64,000 nt of DNA from Sulfurifustis variabilis (GCF_002355415.1 NZ_AP014936.1:1984001-2048000); one strand, 5' to 3'. Counted from the first letter of the stretch, positions 1-7,723 are shown. Made by a program: numbers and translations. The notes: generated from the sequence alone by a model not told the origin.

Positions 1-52
1 CTTCGAGATGATCCGCCAACTCCCCGGTCGTGATGAGTGTCGTGTACGCCAT
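1..52 (-). CDS. Probable sulfurtransferase (rhodanese family), N-terminal fragment cut by window edge
   Basis: Only the first 17 codons are inside the window. They read from an ATG at position 52 as MAYTTLITTGELADHLE. Many thiosulfate or 3-mercaptopyruvate sulfurtransferases begin with this kind of stretch (TTL-[IV]-[ST]-T-x-x-L-A-x-H-L). The start sits just downstream of the terminator that ends the DsrC-like gene, so it is a separate, same-strand transcription unit. A rhodanese would fit the sulfur-metabolism neighbourhood. The call rests on 17 residues and is tentative. Confidence 0.45.
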   Translation of the reverse strand, partial: MAYTTLITTGELADHLE

Positions 53-61
53 GCGCGTCCC

Positions 62-93
62 GAAACGAAAACGGCCGGCGAAATCGCCGGCCG
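62..93 (-). terminator. Rho-independent terminator after the DsrC-like gene
   Basis: A 9-bp perfect GC stem (72-80 pairs with 85-93) closes a 4-nt loop. On the minus strand it is followed by TTTT and a further T-rich tract at 71-62. It lies about 40 nt past the stop of the DsrC-like gene and closes the divergent operon. Confidence 0.7.
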
Positions 94-134
94 CCGTGTA
101 CCCGTCAGCCGTCGGCCGACAACCGCGAGGGATC

Positions 135-473
135 CTAGTATCCGCCCTTGCGCCGCGATTCCGGCAGGCCGGCGATCCGTCCGCCCTGCTTGCTCGGATC
201 CTTCGGGAACAGGTCGTAGACGTCCTTCTGCCCCACGTTCGTGCCCCACTTGTCGGACATCGCCTTCACGATGTGCCGGGTGTTCGGCTGCGACTGGTTG
301 TTGTTGAAGAACTCGTCGCGCAGGTACTCGATGATGTCCCAGTGCTTCTCCGTGAGCGCGATCCCCTCCATTTGCGCCATGTGCTCGGCCAGCTCCCTGC
401 TCCAGTCTTCCGCGTTGAGCAGGAAGCCGTTGGCGTCCGTCTCGATCTGATTGCCGTTGAACTCAAAGCTCAT
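135..473 (-). CDS. DsrC/TusE-family protein lacking both C-terminal cysteines (RspA-like)
   Basis: The 112-residue product has the DsrC/TusE fold sequence over its whole length, with a GFLLNAEDWSRELAEHMA segment near the N terminus and EKHWDIIEYLRDEFF in the middle. It can be aligned with the true DsrC encoded at 7351-7686. In DsrC the flexible C-terminal arm ends KQACKYAGLPKPTGCV and its two cysteines carry the sulfur. Here the arm reads KQGGRIAGLPESRRKGGY, so both cysteines are glycine and the protein cannot carry a persulfide or form the trisulfide. Cysteine-free DsrC homologues are thought to act as regulators rather than sulfur carriers, and I infer the same here. A G-rich Shine-Dalgarno precedes the ATG at 473. 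It is the last gene of the divergent operon. Confidence 0.85.
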   Translation of the reverse strand: MSFEFNGNQIETDANGFLLNAEDWSRELAEHMAQMEGIALTEKHWDIIEYLRDEFFNNNQSQPNTRHIVKAMSDKWGTNVGQKDVYDLFPKDPSKQGGRIAGLPESRRKGGY

Positions 474-524
474 AGGTTAAAACCCCCCAATGTCAGTTTT
501 CTGGAAATTGTTTTCGCAACGAGC

Positions 525-1205
525 CTAGCGCGCAGGCATCAGCTCCTGAATATCCTTGTGCGGAATGAACAACCCGCAGCCGAGGTGCCGCATGCGTCCG
601 AGCCCTTTCTGCTGCAGCCGTACCGACTCCTCGGCGCTCAGGTCGGCCAGCATCAGGCTGCGCGTCGTCAACGACGCCTCGGGTGTGGCAATCGTCTTCT
701 CGATGCCGCAAAGCATCTTCTTCGGCCGGATCCCCAGGGCGTGCAGACCGGCCAGCGCCTGCGCCAGAAATGCCTTCTCGTCGACGGTCCCGTCACAAAC
801 GACGTAGCGCGCGAAGATCGCCGGGTGGGTGCTGAGTGCGCGCAGGGTGGAGCTCTCCACGTGCATCGCGTGCCCGGCGACGTCGAGCGTGCGACCGAGC
901 AGCCGCTGCGCGTCCTCTATCCGGTGCTTGGGCACGCGCACGACGAGCCGGGTGCGTCGCGAGAGGTAGAGCAGATCGTCGGGCCGGTCCGGACGCATCC
1001 AGCCGTTTCCCGAATCGGCGACATGCACCGGGTGCACGCCCGCTCCCTCCTCCTCCGCGATCCACGGCATCACCTCGCCCACCGCCCGCCAGAGCGCGTA
1101 GGCGTGCTCGACGGGAAGCGTCTTGCAGCGAATGGCGTAGGCGACGTCGACGACGTCGTCGGCCACCTGCCGGGGTTCCTCCTGCCTCGAATCCTGCCAG
1201 TACAC
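525..1205 (-). CDS. Orphan Cas6/Cmx6-like protein
   Basis: This 226-residue protein starts with GTG at 1205. It resembles the type I-MYXAN Cas6/Cmx6 family: an N-terminal VVDVAYAIRCKTLPVEHAYAL strand-helix, a conserved GNGWMRPDRPDDLLYLSRR segment, and a C-terminal glycine-rich stretch GLGRMRHLGCGLFIPHKDI, which matches the RAMP G-loop position. Cas6 proteins cleave CRISPR precursor RNA in the repeat. No CRISPR array and no other cas gene is present in these 64 kb. The gene sits between an unknown gene and a DsrC-like gene, beside the dsr cluster, so a role outside CRISPR immunity seems likely. The family assignment comes from recalled sequence patterns, not a search. Confidence 0.65.
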   Translation of the reverse strand: MYWQDSRQEEPRQVADDVVDVAYAIRCKTLPVEHAYALWRAVGEVMPWIAEEEGAGVHPVHVADSGNGWMRPDRPDDLLYLSRRTRLVVRVPKHRIEDAQRLLGRTLDVAGHAMHVESSTLRALSTHPAIFARYVVCDGTVDEKAFLAQALAGLHALGIRPKKMLCGIEKTIATPEASLTTRSLMLADLSAEESVRLQQKGLGRMRHLGCGLFIPHKDIQELMPAR

Positions 1206-1242
1206 GGTCCGTCCTACCGCATTACGGAAAACGCCGCGCGCC

Positions 1243-1953
1243 TCACTGCACGGGCAGCCGGGCGGTCAACGCATCGCGATCGATCCACCAGTCGCTCTGC
1301 ACGAGCACGTCCACGACGTTGCGCAGCCGCGGCAGAAAGCGTGCGGGATCGTTCAGCTCGAGCCTCTTGAACCATTGATCGAAAGCCGCCTGGTCGTGCA
1401 CGTCTCCCTGCCGGCGCGCCACCGTCGCGAGCATCTGGTTCGTATAGAACAGGAGGTTCTCCCGCTCCTTCCCGTCCGGCGCCCTCAGATCGACGACGTA
1501 GTGCGCTACGATCGCGGCCACGGCCGCGCCCTGGGAGTCCGGCGGCGTCTCGTCGATGACGTGCTGCAGCATGGCCACGGTGAGCTCCGGGTCGACCGGA
1601 AACGTGACGGCGAGCCAGATGCCCTGTCCGAGGGCCGCGAGCGACTGCGGCTGATCGGAGGCGAAGAGCACGTCGCAGCACTGCACCGCCTCTTCCCATT
1701 TCTGCGCGGCCGTATAGATGTCGAACGCCTCGCGCGCCGCGTCCCACGCGTCGCTCGTCTTCTCCAGCCGGAGCAGCGTGCGGCCGAGCTGCAGGAGCAG
1801 GTCGGCGCGCCGCGTCGGCTCGAATCCGGCCGGAAGCTCGATCAGCTCCCGGCGCAGGTCCTCGACCTGCATCTCGAGCAGGTGCGTCGGCTCCTTGCGG
1901 TCGTCCGCGTCGTCGGCGTCCATCACGGACGGGTCTTCTCGCAGATATTTCAT
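1243..1953 (-). CDS. Conserved hypothetical protein, helical, TPR-like
   Basis: I do not recognise a named family for this 236-residue protein. It is soluble, with no signal peptide or membrane span. Residues about 40-110 are helical and amphipathic (LLLQLGRTLLRLEKTSDAW, then AREAFDIYTAAQKWEEAVQ), spaced like tetratricopeptide repeats. The rest is also helical. An alternative start is the internal ATG at codon 11 (MDADDADD). It is followed on the same strand by the Cas6-like gene 37 bp downstream and preceded by a 67-codon gene, so it belongs to the operon divergent from dsrA. A protein-interaction role is plausible but unproven. Confidence 0.6.
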   Translation of the reverse strand: MKYLREDPSVMDADDADDRKEPTHLLEMQVEDLRRELIELPAGFEPTRRADLLLQLGRTLLRLEKTSDAWDAAREAFDIYTAAQKWEEAVQCCDVLFASDQPQSLAALGQGIWLAVTFPVDPELTVAMLQHVIDETPPDSQGAAVAAIVAHYVVDLRAPDGKERENLLFYTNQMLATVARRQGDVHDQAAFDQWFKRLELNDPARFLPRLRNVVDVLVQSDWWIDRDALTARLPVQ

Positions 1954-1986
1954 GTTCCGTTCACGGCCGCGGGCGGGAACGCCCGG

Positions 1987-2190
1987 TTACTTGGTGACTG
2001 AATGGATGCCGACGAACGCCCCTTCAAGGCGATCTTCCCAGTTGGGCGGCGTATCGGGATAAGGCGGTTTCACGTCGATTCGAAAGAAGATCTCGCCGCT
2101 CGTGCGCGCGCGCTCGGTCACGACCTCGCAAAGCCGGTCGAAGCTGTCGATGTCGTGGTGCTGGAGCAGGATTTCGCTCAGATGAAGCAT
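1987..2190 (-). CDS. Small conserved hypothetical protein (67 aa)
   Basis: The product begins MLHLSEILLQHHDIDSFDRL and contains a VKPPYPDTPPNWEDRLE segment with several prolines and an acidic/aromatic patch. There is no signal peptide, membrane span or cysteine. The stop of the upstream dioxygenase gene (2199) lies 8 bp before its start codon, and the next gene begins 33 bp downstream, which argues for a genuine operon member. Function is unknown. Confidence 0.55.
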   Translation of the reverse strand: MLHLSEILLQHHDIDSFDRLCEVVTERARTSGEIFFRIDVKPPYPDTPPNWEDRLEGAFVGIHSVTK

Positions 2191-2198
2191 GGGGCCGG

Positions 2199-3122
2199 TC
2201 AGGTGTCGGCGAGCCGATTATAATAACGGGCCCGATAGAGGAGTCTAGTCGCGCCCGGCGCATCGCTGAACGCGGCGCGGTTGTGCACCACATTGTTGCA
2301 CAGCAGCCCCTCCCCCGACGCCAGCCGGTATCGGAACACGTGGGGGGAATCCTCGGCGAGTATCCGCTCGAGGCACTGCACCGCCTCGCGGGTAATAGCG
2401 TCGTCGCGCCAGACGATCGAGCGGGTGCGCGCCGTGTAGCGCATGTGCAGCCGGCCGTTGAGCGGATCGATCGAGAAGACCGGCCCCGACTGCGCTCCCC
2501 GCGTCTCGGTCCCGCTCTCGACGTTCGGGGGAATCGTCATGGCCAGCGGGTGCATCAACGCCCGCACGTACTCGGGGTCGGTATCGCGCAGGCGGAGGTA
2601 GGCGATCTCATGATCGAGCAATCCGTTCTCCCCGCCCTCGCCGGCCGGCCGCACGCAGTGCAGCAGGAACGCCCGGATGCGCCGCGCCGGGGGATTGTAG
2701 TAGCCGTCCGTGTGCCAGAGCAGCCGGCGGTTGGAGTAAGGGATATAGCCCCGCTCGGACTTGCCGGGCACATGGCTCAACGACGTCACGCCGTCGTCGT
2801 CGGCCAGCGGGTTGCGGTCGAGATCCCGCAACCCGAAGGCGGACCCGAGGCGGTGCGGTATGTCCTTGTCTTCGAGCGCGCCCAGGCGGCTTCGGTAGAT
2901 CGCCATGTTCGCTTTCCGGCACACCCGGAGCAGCTCGGCGCGCTCCCCGGCGCTCATCGCCCGGGGATCTCCGAGCTCCACCACCAGCTCTCCCGCGGAT
3001 GCCGGGTAGCCGGTGAGCTTCGCGTCGCGCCAGCGCCGGTAGGCGCCGTCGTTGTCGGGGAGGAACGGGCTGTCCGGATGGGCATCCGGCTCGACCCAGG
3101 CCGCCGAAGCGGGATTGGTCAT
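2199..3122 (-). CDS. TauD/TfdA-family Fe(II)/2-oxoglutarate-dependent dioxygenase
   Basis: The 307-residue protein belongs to the taurine dioxygenase superfamily, which hydroxylates substrates using Fe(II), O2 and 2-oxoglutarate. The HxD iron motif is LLWHTDGYYNP (His137, Asp139). The distal His is in NNVVHNRAAF (His280), and an Arg in TRLLYRARYYN follows, where the 2-oxoglutarate carboxylate is usually bound. I chose the ATG at 3122 (MTNPASAAW) because the open frame upstream to 3326 encodes Arg/Pro-rich sequence unlike the family. The gene is transcribed away from dsrA across a 455-bp gap and leads the minus-strand operon. The substrate cannot be read from sequence; an organosulfonate is only a guess from the location. 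Confidence 0.85.
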   Translation of the reverse strand: MTNPASAAWVEPDAHPDSPFLPDNDGAYRRWRDAKLTGYPASAGELVVELGDPRAMSAGERAELLRVCRKANMAIYRSRLGALEDKDIPHRLGSAFGLRDLDRNPLADDDGVTSLSHVPGKSERGYIPYSNRRLLWHTDGYYNPPARRIRAFLLHCVRPAGEGGENGLLDHEIAYLRLRDTDPEYVRALMHPLAMTIPPNVESGTETRGAQSGPVFSIDPLNGRLHMRYTARTRSIVWRDDAITREAVQCLERILAEDSPHVFRYRLASGEGLLCNNVVHNRAAFSDAPGATRLLYRARYYNRLADT

Positions 3123-3577
3123 GGGTTCGCGTGACGGGCTGGAAACGCCGGCAAAAATAGAGGAGCGCCCGGTCGCCCGCAATCGCTCCTCGGGGGTAGT
3201 AGGCACCGGGCGACAGCGGATGGGACGTGGCACCGCTCCTGGACGTGATCCGGTTCTACTTGTATCGTTCTGTTCGGGCGTATATTTTTCTTCCTCTCTC
3301 GCCATCCGGGGCACGTCGGCGGCCATTGCGCTCCTATCCCTTTTGGGGAGGGGGTCATCCGGCTCGCGCCTCCCCCAAATGACAGATTCTTCGGCCTATT
3401 GCACGTGTCTAAACTCCCGCCACGTTGAGAAACAACAAAAAAGCGGTAGTTCGGGCGTCGAGGCAGGCGGACCGGTTCCGTCCTACTCCCGCCATCCGCC
3501 GTGTCACGGTGGCACCCGCCCCGTCCGGCTCCTGAACCGTCAAGAAAAAACGCGCCCTTCTATTAAGGAGGTAGTCC
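3123..3577. promoter_or_regulatory. Divergent intergenic region between dioxygenase gene and dsrA
   Basis: These 455 bp hold no convincing gene and must contain the promoters of two divergent operons. On the plus strand a weak pair TTGTAT (3260-3265) and TATATT (3281-3286) has only a 15-bp spacer. A second candidate is TTGAGA within AT-rich sequence near 3427. A strong Shine-Dalgarno AAGGAGG sits just before the dsrA ATG. No operator could be assigned with confidence. Confidence 0.4.
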
Positions 3578-4870
3578 ATGGCCCAACCGAAGAATCCCGA
3601 GAAACACGCGGCGTATCTCCCCAAGGAGAAAAAGTCGACCAAGCCCTTCCACGACACCCCGATGCTCGACCAGCTCGAGAGCGGGCCGTGGCCCAGCTTC
3701 GTGACCGGTCTCAAGCGCCTGGCTCACGAAAACAACATGATGGTCGACCTGCTCGGCCAGCTCGAGTATTCCTATAAGACGCGCCTCGGCTACTGGAAAG
3801 GCGGCACGGTTTCCGTCTTCGGCTACGGCGGCGGCATCATCCCGCGCTTCTCCGAAGTCGCGTCCATGTTTCCCGAGTCCAAGGAGTTCCACACGCTGCG
3901 CGTGCAGCCGCCGACGGGGAACCATTACACCACCAAGATGCTCCGCCAGCTTTCCGATTCCTGGAAGAAGTACGGCTCGGGCTTGATCGCGTTCCACGGC
4001 CAGACCGGCAACATCATGTTCATCGGCACCACGACCGAGAACACGCAGCACTTCTTCGACGAGATCAACGAGTACGGCTTCGACCTCGGCGGCGCCGGCC
4101 CGTGCGTGCGCACCTCCATGAGCTGCGTCGGCGCGGCGCGCTGCGAGCAGTCGAACTGCAACGAGATGAAGATCCACCGCCTGCTGGTGAACGACTTCAT
4201 CGACGACATGCACCGCCCCGCCCTGCCCTACAAGTTCAAGTTCAAGGTCTCGGGCTGCCCGAACGACTGCATGAATTCGATCCAGCGCTCCGACATGGCG
4301 GTCATCGGCACCTGGCGCGACGACATCAAGGTCGACCAGGCCGAGGTGAAGAACTTCGTCGCCAAGAAGGGCCGCAAGTACGTCATCGACAACGTCGTGG
4401 CGCGCTGCCCGACCAAGGCGCTGTCGCTCAACGACGACGACACCCTGGCCGTCGACAACCGCAACTGCGTCAAGTGCATGCACTGCATCAACGTCATGAC
4501 CAAGGCGCTCTCGCCCGGCGACGACAAGGGCGTGACGGTGCTGATCGGCGGCAAGCGCACGCTCAAGATCGGCGACACCTTCGGCACCGTGATCGTGCCG
4601 TTCATGAAGCTCGATACCGACGAGGACTACGACAAGCTCCGCGAGATCGCCAAGAACGTGATCGACTTCTGGGCGGAGAACGGGCTGGAGCACGAGCGCT
4701 GCGGCGAGATGATCGAGCGCATCGGCCTCGTCAACTTCCTCGAAGGCGTCGGCCTCGACGTGGATCCCAACATGATCAACCATCCGCGCACCGTCTCGTA
4801 CATCCGCATGGACGACTGGGACCAGGAGGCGGAGAAGTGGATGCAGCGCAAGCAGCAAGCGGTGGGCTGA
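3578..4870 (+). CDS. dsrA: Reverse dissimilatory sulfite reductase, alpha subunit
   Basis: DsrA (430 aa) forms the cytoplasmic alpha2beta2 siroheme sulfite reductase with DsrB. In the oxidative pathway this enzyme oxidises DsrC-bound sulfur to sulfite. The siroheme-[4Fe-4S] ligands are visible as two cysteine pairs, one in SMSCVGAARCEQSNC and one in VSGCPNDCMNS. The inserted ferredoxin domain has RNCVKCMHCINVM plus an earlier ARCPTKAL cysteine. The start ATG at 3578 has a near-perfect Shine-Dalgarno (AAGGAGGT) 7 bp upstream. Length matches the oxidative-type family. It opens the dsr cluster, and its oxidative type follows from the company of dsrEFH and dsrL. Confidence 0.98.
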   Translation: MAQPKNPEKHAAYLPKEKKSTKPFHDTPMLDQLESGPWPSFVTGLKRLAHENNMMVDLLGQLEYSYKTRLGYWKGGTVSVFGYGGGIIPRFSEVASMFPESKEFHTLRVQPPTGNHYTTKMLRQLSDSWKKYGSGLIAFHGQTGNIMFIGTTTENTQHFFDEINEYGFDLGGAGPCVRTSMSCVGAARCEQSNCNEMKIHRLLVNDFIDDMHRPALPYKFKFKVSGCPNDCMNSIQRSDMAVIGTWRDDIKVDQAEVKNFVAKKGRKYVIDNVVARCPTKALSLNDDDTLAVDNRNCVKCMHCINVMTKALSPGDDKGVTVLIGGKRTLKIGDTFGTVIVPFMKLDTDEDYDKLREIAKNVIDFWAENGLEHERCGEMIERIGLVNFLEGVGLDVDPNMINHPRTVSYIRMDDWDQEAEKWMQRKQQAVG

Positions 4871-4953
4871 TCCACGCACGTTGAGGGCGGGGGCCGAACG
4901 GCCCTCGCGACTACCGAACACAACGATCGAACTCGAGTCCGGAGGTTTCAGGA

Positions 4954-6051
4954 ATGTCTCAGGCAACGCAGGCCGCAGAAAAGAAGACCATGCGCCCGCC
5001 GATTGAAAGCGGATGTCCCGACGGGTTTCAGTACCTGCATCCGCTGATGATCAAGAACTTCGGCAACTGGAAGTACCATGACCGTCCGCGCCCGGGCGTG
5101 CTGCATCACGTGGCCCATTCGGGCGACGAGATCTGGACCGTGCGCGTCGGCACGACGCGTCAGCTCGACACCTACGCGCTGAACCTGCTGTGCGACATCA
5201 TCGACCAGTACGGCGAGGGCTACGTGCGCTTCACGATCCGCTCCAACATGGAGATCATGGTCTCCAAGTGGGAGAAGGTCGAGCCGCTCATCAAGGCGCT
5301 GAACGACGCCGGCTACCCGGTCGGCGGCACCGGCAACTCGGTGACGATGATCTCCCACACGCAGGGCTGGCTGCACTGCGACATCCCCGGCACCGACGCG
5401 GCGGGCGTGGTGAAGGCGCTGATGGACGAGCTGCACGAGGAGTTCGTCACCGAGGACATGCCTAACCGCGTGCACATCACCACCTCCTGCTGCCAGATCA
5501 ACTGCGGCGGCCAGGGCGACATCGCCATCAACATCCAGCACACCAAGCCGCCGAAGATCAACCACGACCTCGTGGCGAACGTGTGCGAGCGTCCCTCGGT
5601 CGTGGCGCGCTGCCCGGTGGCGGCGATCCGCCCGGCGATGGTGAACGGCAAGCCCTCCCTCGAGGTGGACGAGAAGAAGTGCATCTGCTGCGGCGCGTGC
5701 TTCCCGCCCTGCCCCCCGATGCAGATCAACGATCCGGAGCACTCCAAGCTCGCGATCTGGGTCGGCGGCAAGAACTCGAACGCGCGCTCCAAGCCCACGT
5801 TCCACAAGCTCGTGGCGGCCGGCATCCCGAACAACCCGCCGCGCTGGCCCGAGGCCGCGGCGATCGTGAAGAAGATCCTGCGTGTCTACAAACAGGACGC
5901 GAAGGATTGGGAACGGATGAGCGACTGGGTCGACCGCATCGGCTGGCCGCGCTTCTTCGAGCTCACCGAGCTGCCGTTCACGAAGTTCCATGTCGACAAC
6001 TGGCGGGGTTCGCGTTACACCCTGAACGCCTCGACGCACATCCGCTTCTAG
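4954..6051 (+). CDS. dsrB: Reverse dissimilatory sulfite reductase, beta subunit
   Basis: DsrB (365 aa) is the catalytic siroheme-bearing partner of DsrA. Visible motifs are TTSCCQINCGGQGDIAI, one of the siroheme/[4Fe-4S] cysteine sets, ARCPVAAIRP, and a ferredoxin motif KCICCGACFPPCPPMQ. The ATG at 4954 is preceded by GGAGG. It lies 83 bp after dsrA, and a strong RNA hairpin follows its stop before dsrE. Confidence 0.98.
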   Translation: MSQATQAAEKKTMRPPIESGCPDGFQYLHPLMIKNFGNWKYHDRPRPGVLHHVAHSGDEIWTVRVGTTRQLDTYALNLLCDIIDQYGEGYVRFTIRSNMEIMVSKWEKVEPLIKALNDAGYPVGGTGNSVTMISHTQGWLHCDIPGTDAAGVVKALMDELHEEFVTEDMPNRVHITTSCCQINCGGQGDIAINIQHTKPPKINHDLVANVCERPSVVARCPVAAIRPAMVNGKPSLEVDEKKCICCGACFPPCPPMQINDPEHSKLAIWVGGKNSNARSKPTFHKLVAAGIPNNPPRWPEAAAIVKKILRVYKQDAKDWERMSDWVDRIGWPRFFELTELPFTKFHVDNWRGSRYTLNASTHIRF

Positions 6052-6065
6052 CGATGACCGACGCT

Positions 6066-6092
6066 CAACCTCGCGCGCAACGCGCGAGGTTG
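6066..6092 (+). other. Perfect 12-bp stem-loop between dsrB and dsrE
   Basis: Positions 6066-6077 pair perfectly with 6081-6092 around a CAA loop. There is no T-run after the stem (TGACCTAGG follows), so it is not a classic terminator. It is better read as an mRNA-stabilising or processing hairpin, or a partial attenuator, within the dsr transcript. Confidence 0.6.
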
Positions 6093-6199
6093 ACCTAGGT
6101 CAAAGCATCGAGGGCGGTGTTTCTCGACAATTATGAAGGCGGAGTACGCCCATCGCCCGGCCATCCACCGGGCGATTGTACGAACGAGGGGGTAAACGA

Positions 6200-6592
6200 A
6201 TGAAGCTGGCGGTACTGGTGAACGAAGGACCGTACACCCATCAGGCCTCGGACACGGCCTATCAGTTCACCAAAGCGGCACTGGAGAAGGGTCACGAGAT
6301 CTTTCGCGTGTTCTTCTATCACGATGGCGTCAACAACGGGACCCGTCTCACGGTCCCGCCTCAGGACGACCGCAACATCCAGAAGCGCTGGACCGAGCTC
6401 GCCGACAAGCACAAGCTCGATCTCGTCGTGTGCATCGCCGCCGCCCAGCGCCGCGGCCTGCTCGACGAGAACGAGATGAAGCGCCACGGCAAGGATGCGA
6501 ACAACATCGCGCCGGGCTTTCGCATCTCGGGTCTCGGGCAGCTGATCGAAGCCGGCATCCAGGCGGACCGCCTGGTGACCTTCGGCGACTGA
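6200..6592 (+). CDS. dsrE: Sulfur-relay protein DsrE
   Basis: DsrE (130 aa) is the sulfur-accepting subunit of the cytoplasmic DsrE2F2H2 hexamer, which passes persulfide sulfur to DsrC. The conserved active cysteine is Cys78 in DLVVCIAAAQRRGL. The ATG at 6200 (MKLAVLVNEG) is preferred over an in-frame upstream start at 6176 because GAGGGGG lies directly in front of it and homologues begin here. dsrF follows 10 bp later. Confidence 0.97.
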   Translation: MKLAVLVNEGPYTHQASDTAYQFTKAALEKGHEIFRVFFYHDGVNNGTRLTVPPQDDRNIQKRWTELADKHKLDLVVCIAAAQRRGLLDENEMKRHGKDANNIAPGFRISGLGQLIEAGIQADRLVTFGD

Positions 6593-6602
6593 GGGGGACG
6601 AC

Positions 6603-6998
6603 ATGGCGGAAGACATGATGGAAGGCGACGGCCCGGGCAAGATCAAGAAGTTCATGTTCGTGAACCGCAAGGCGCCGTACGGAACGATCTACGCGCTCGA
6701 GTCGCTCGAGGTGGTGCTGATCGGCGCGGCGTTCGAGCAGGACGTCTCGCTCGCGTTCGTGGACGACGGGGTGTACCAGCTCGTCAAGGGCCAGAACACG
6801 AAGGGCACCGAGATGAAGAACTTCTCCCCCACGTACCGGGCGCTCGAGGGTTACGACATCGAGAAGCTTTACGTCGAGAAGGAGTCGATGGACGCGCGGG
6901 GGCTGACCGAGGACGACCTGGTCGTGGACGTGAAGGTTCTCTCGCGCGCCGAGATGACCGACATGATGGAGTCCCAGGACGTGGTGTTGAGCTTCTGA
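6603..6998 (+). CDS. dsrF: Sulfur-relay protein DsrF
   Basis: DsrF (131 aa) is the TusC-like subunit of DsrEFH. The core begins KKFMFVNRKAPYGTIYALES and contains FVDDGVYQLVKGQ, both typical of the family. No cysteine occurs in the protein, so it is structural rather than a sulfur carrier. It starts 10 bp after dsrE and ends 10 bp before dsrH, each with its own G-rich Shine-Dalgarno. Confidence 0.97.
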   Translation: MAEDMMEGDGPGKIKKFMFVNRKAPYGTIYALESLEVVLIGAAFEQDVSLAFVDDGVYQLVKGQNTKGTEMKNFSPTYRALEGYDIEKLYVEKESMDARGLTEDDLVVDVKVLSRAEMTDMMESQDVVLSF

Positions 6999-7008
6999 GG
7001 GGAAAACG

Positions 7009-7311
7009 ATGCTGCTGCATACCGTCAACAAATCGCCCTTCGAGCGCAACGCCCTGGAAACCTGCCTCCAGCACGCGAAGAAGGGATCGAGCATTCTGCT
7101 GATCGAGGATGGCGTATACGGCGCGGTGAAGGGCACGCTGCACGCACAGCGCCTCGCCGAGGCCTCCAAGAACGTAAAGATCTACGCGCTCGCGCCGGAC
7201 GTGGACACGCGCGGCCTGAACGGTCGTCTGGTCGACGGCGTGACGCTGGTCGACTACGGCGGGTTCGTGGACCTGGTGACCGAACACAACGCGGTCCAGG
7301 CGTGGCTGTAA
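7009..7311 (+). CDS. dsrH: Sulfur-relay protein DsrH
   Basis: DsrH (100 aa) is the TusB-like third subunit of DsrEFH. It begins MLLHTVNKSPFERNALETCL, with the conserved Cys19, and continues ILLIEDGVYGAVKGT. The length is standard. GGGGAAAACG precedes the ATG. dsrC follows after 39 bp, again with a Shine-Dalgarno (GAGGAGT). Confidence 0.97.
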   Translation: MLLHTVNKSPFERNALETCLQHAKKGSSILLIEDGVYGAVKGTLHAQRLAEASKNVKIYALAPDVDTRGLNGRLVDGVTLVDYGGFVDLVTEHNAVQAWL

Positions 7312-7350
7312 ACCCGGTTATCAACTACTGACAGACGAGGAGTAACGCAC

Positions 7351-7686
7351 ATGGCGACGATCGAAGTAGCGGGCAAGACCATCGAGGTCGACGAGGAGGG
7401 ATACCTCACCAATCGCACCGACTGGACCGAGGAAGTCGCGACGGAGATGGCCAAGATCGACAACTGCGATCTGACCGACAACCACTGGGAAGTGATCAAC
7501 TTCCTGCGCGAGTACTACGACGAGTACCAGATCGCCCCGGCGGTGCGCGTGCTCACCAAGGCCATCGGCAAGAAGCTCGGCCCGGACAAGGGCAACAGCA
7601 AGTACCTCTACGAGCTGTTCCCGTACGGCCCGGCGAAGCAGGCGTGCAAATACGCCGGTCTGCCGAAGCCGACCGGCTGCGTCTGA
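7351..7686 (+). CDS. dsrC: Sulfur-carrier protein DsrC
   Basis: DsrC (111 aa) carries sulfur on its C-terminal arm to DsrAB, and its trisulfide is processed by the DsrMKJOP membrane complex. The arm ends KQACKYAGLPKPTGCV, with both redox cysteines present (Cys99 and Cys110, the latter penultimate). This contrasts with the cysteine-less paralogue at 135-473. GAGGAGT precedes the ATG. A GC-rich hairpin follows the stop and separates dsrC from the membrane-complex genes. Confidence 0.98.
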   Translation: MATIEVAGKTIEVDEEGYLTNRTDWTEEVATEMAKIDNCDLTDNHWEVINFLREYYDEYQIAPAVRVLTKAIGKKLGPDKGNSKYLYELFPYGPAKQACKYAGLPKPTGCV

Positions 7687-7699
7687 GCAGACGCCCTGG

Positions 7700-7723
7700 A
7701 AGCGGGGCGCAAGCCCCGCTTTG
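7700..7723 (+). terminator. Hairpin between dsrC and dsrM (partial terminator or processing site)
   Basis: A 9-bp perfect stem (7700-7708 with 7713-7721) closes a stable GCAA tetraloop and is followed by only a short TTG. It could reduce transcription into dsrM or protect the dsrA-dsrC message, which would favour high DsrC levels. Readthrough must occur if the whole cluster is one operon. Confidence 0.5.

Noticed and set aside
1-3600. CRISPR array near the Cas6-like gene
   Set aside because: I scanned both sides for regularly spaced direct repeats and saw none.
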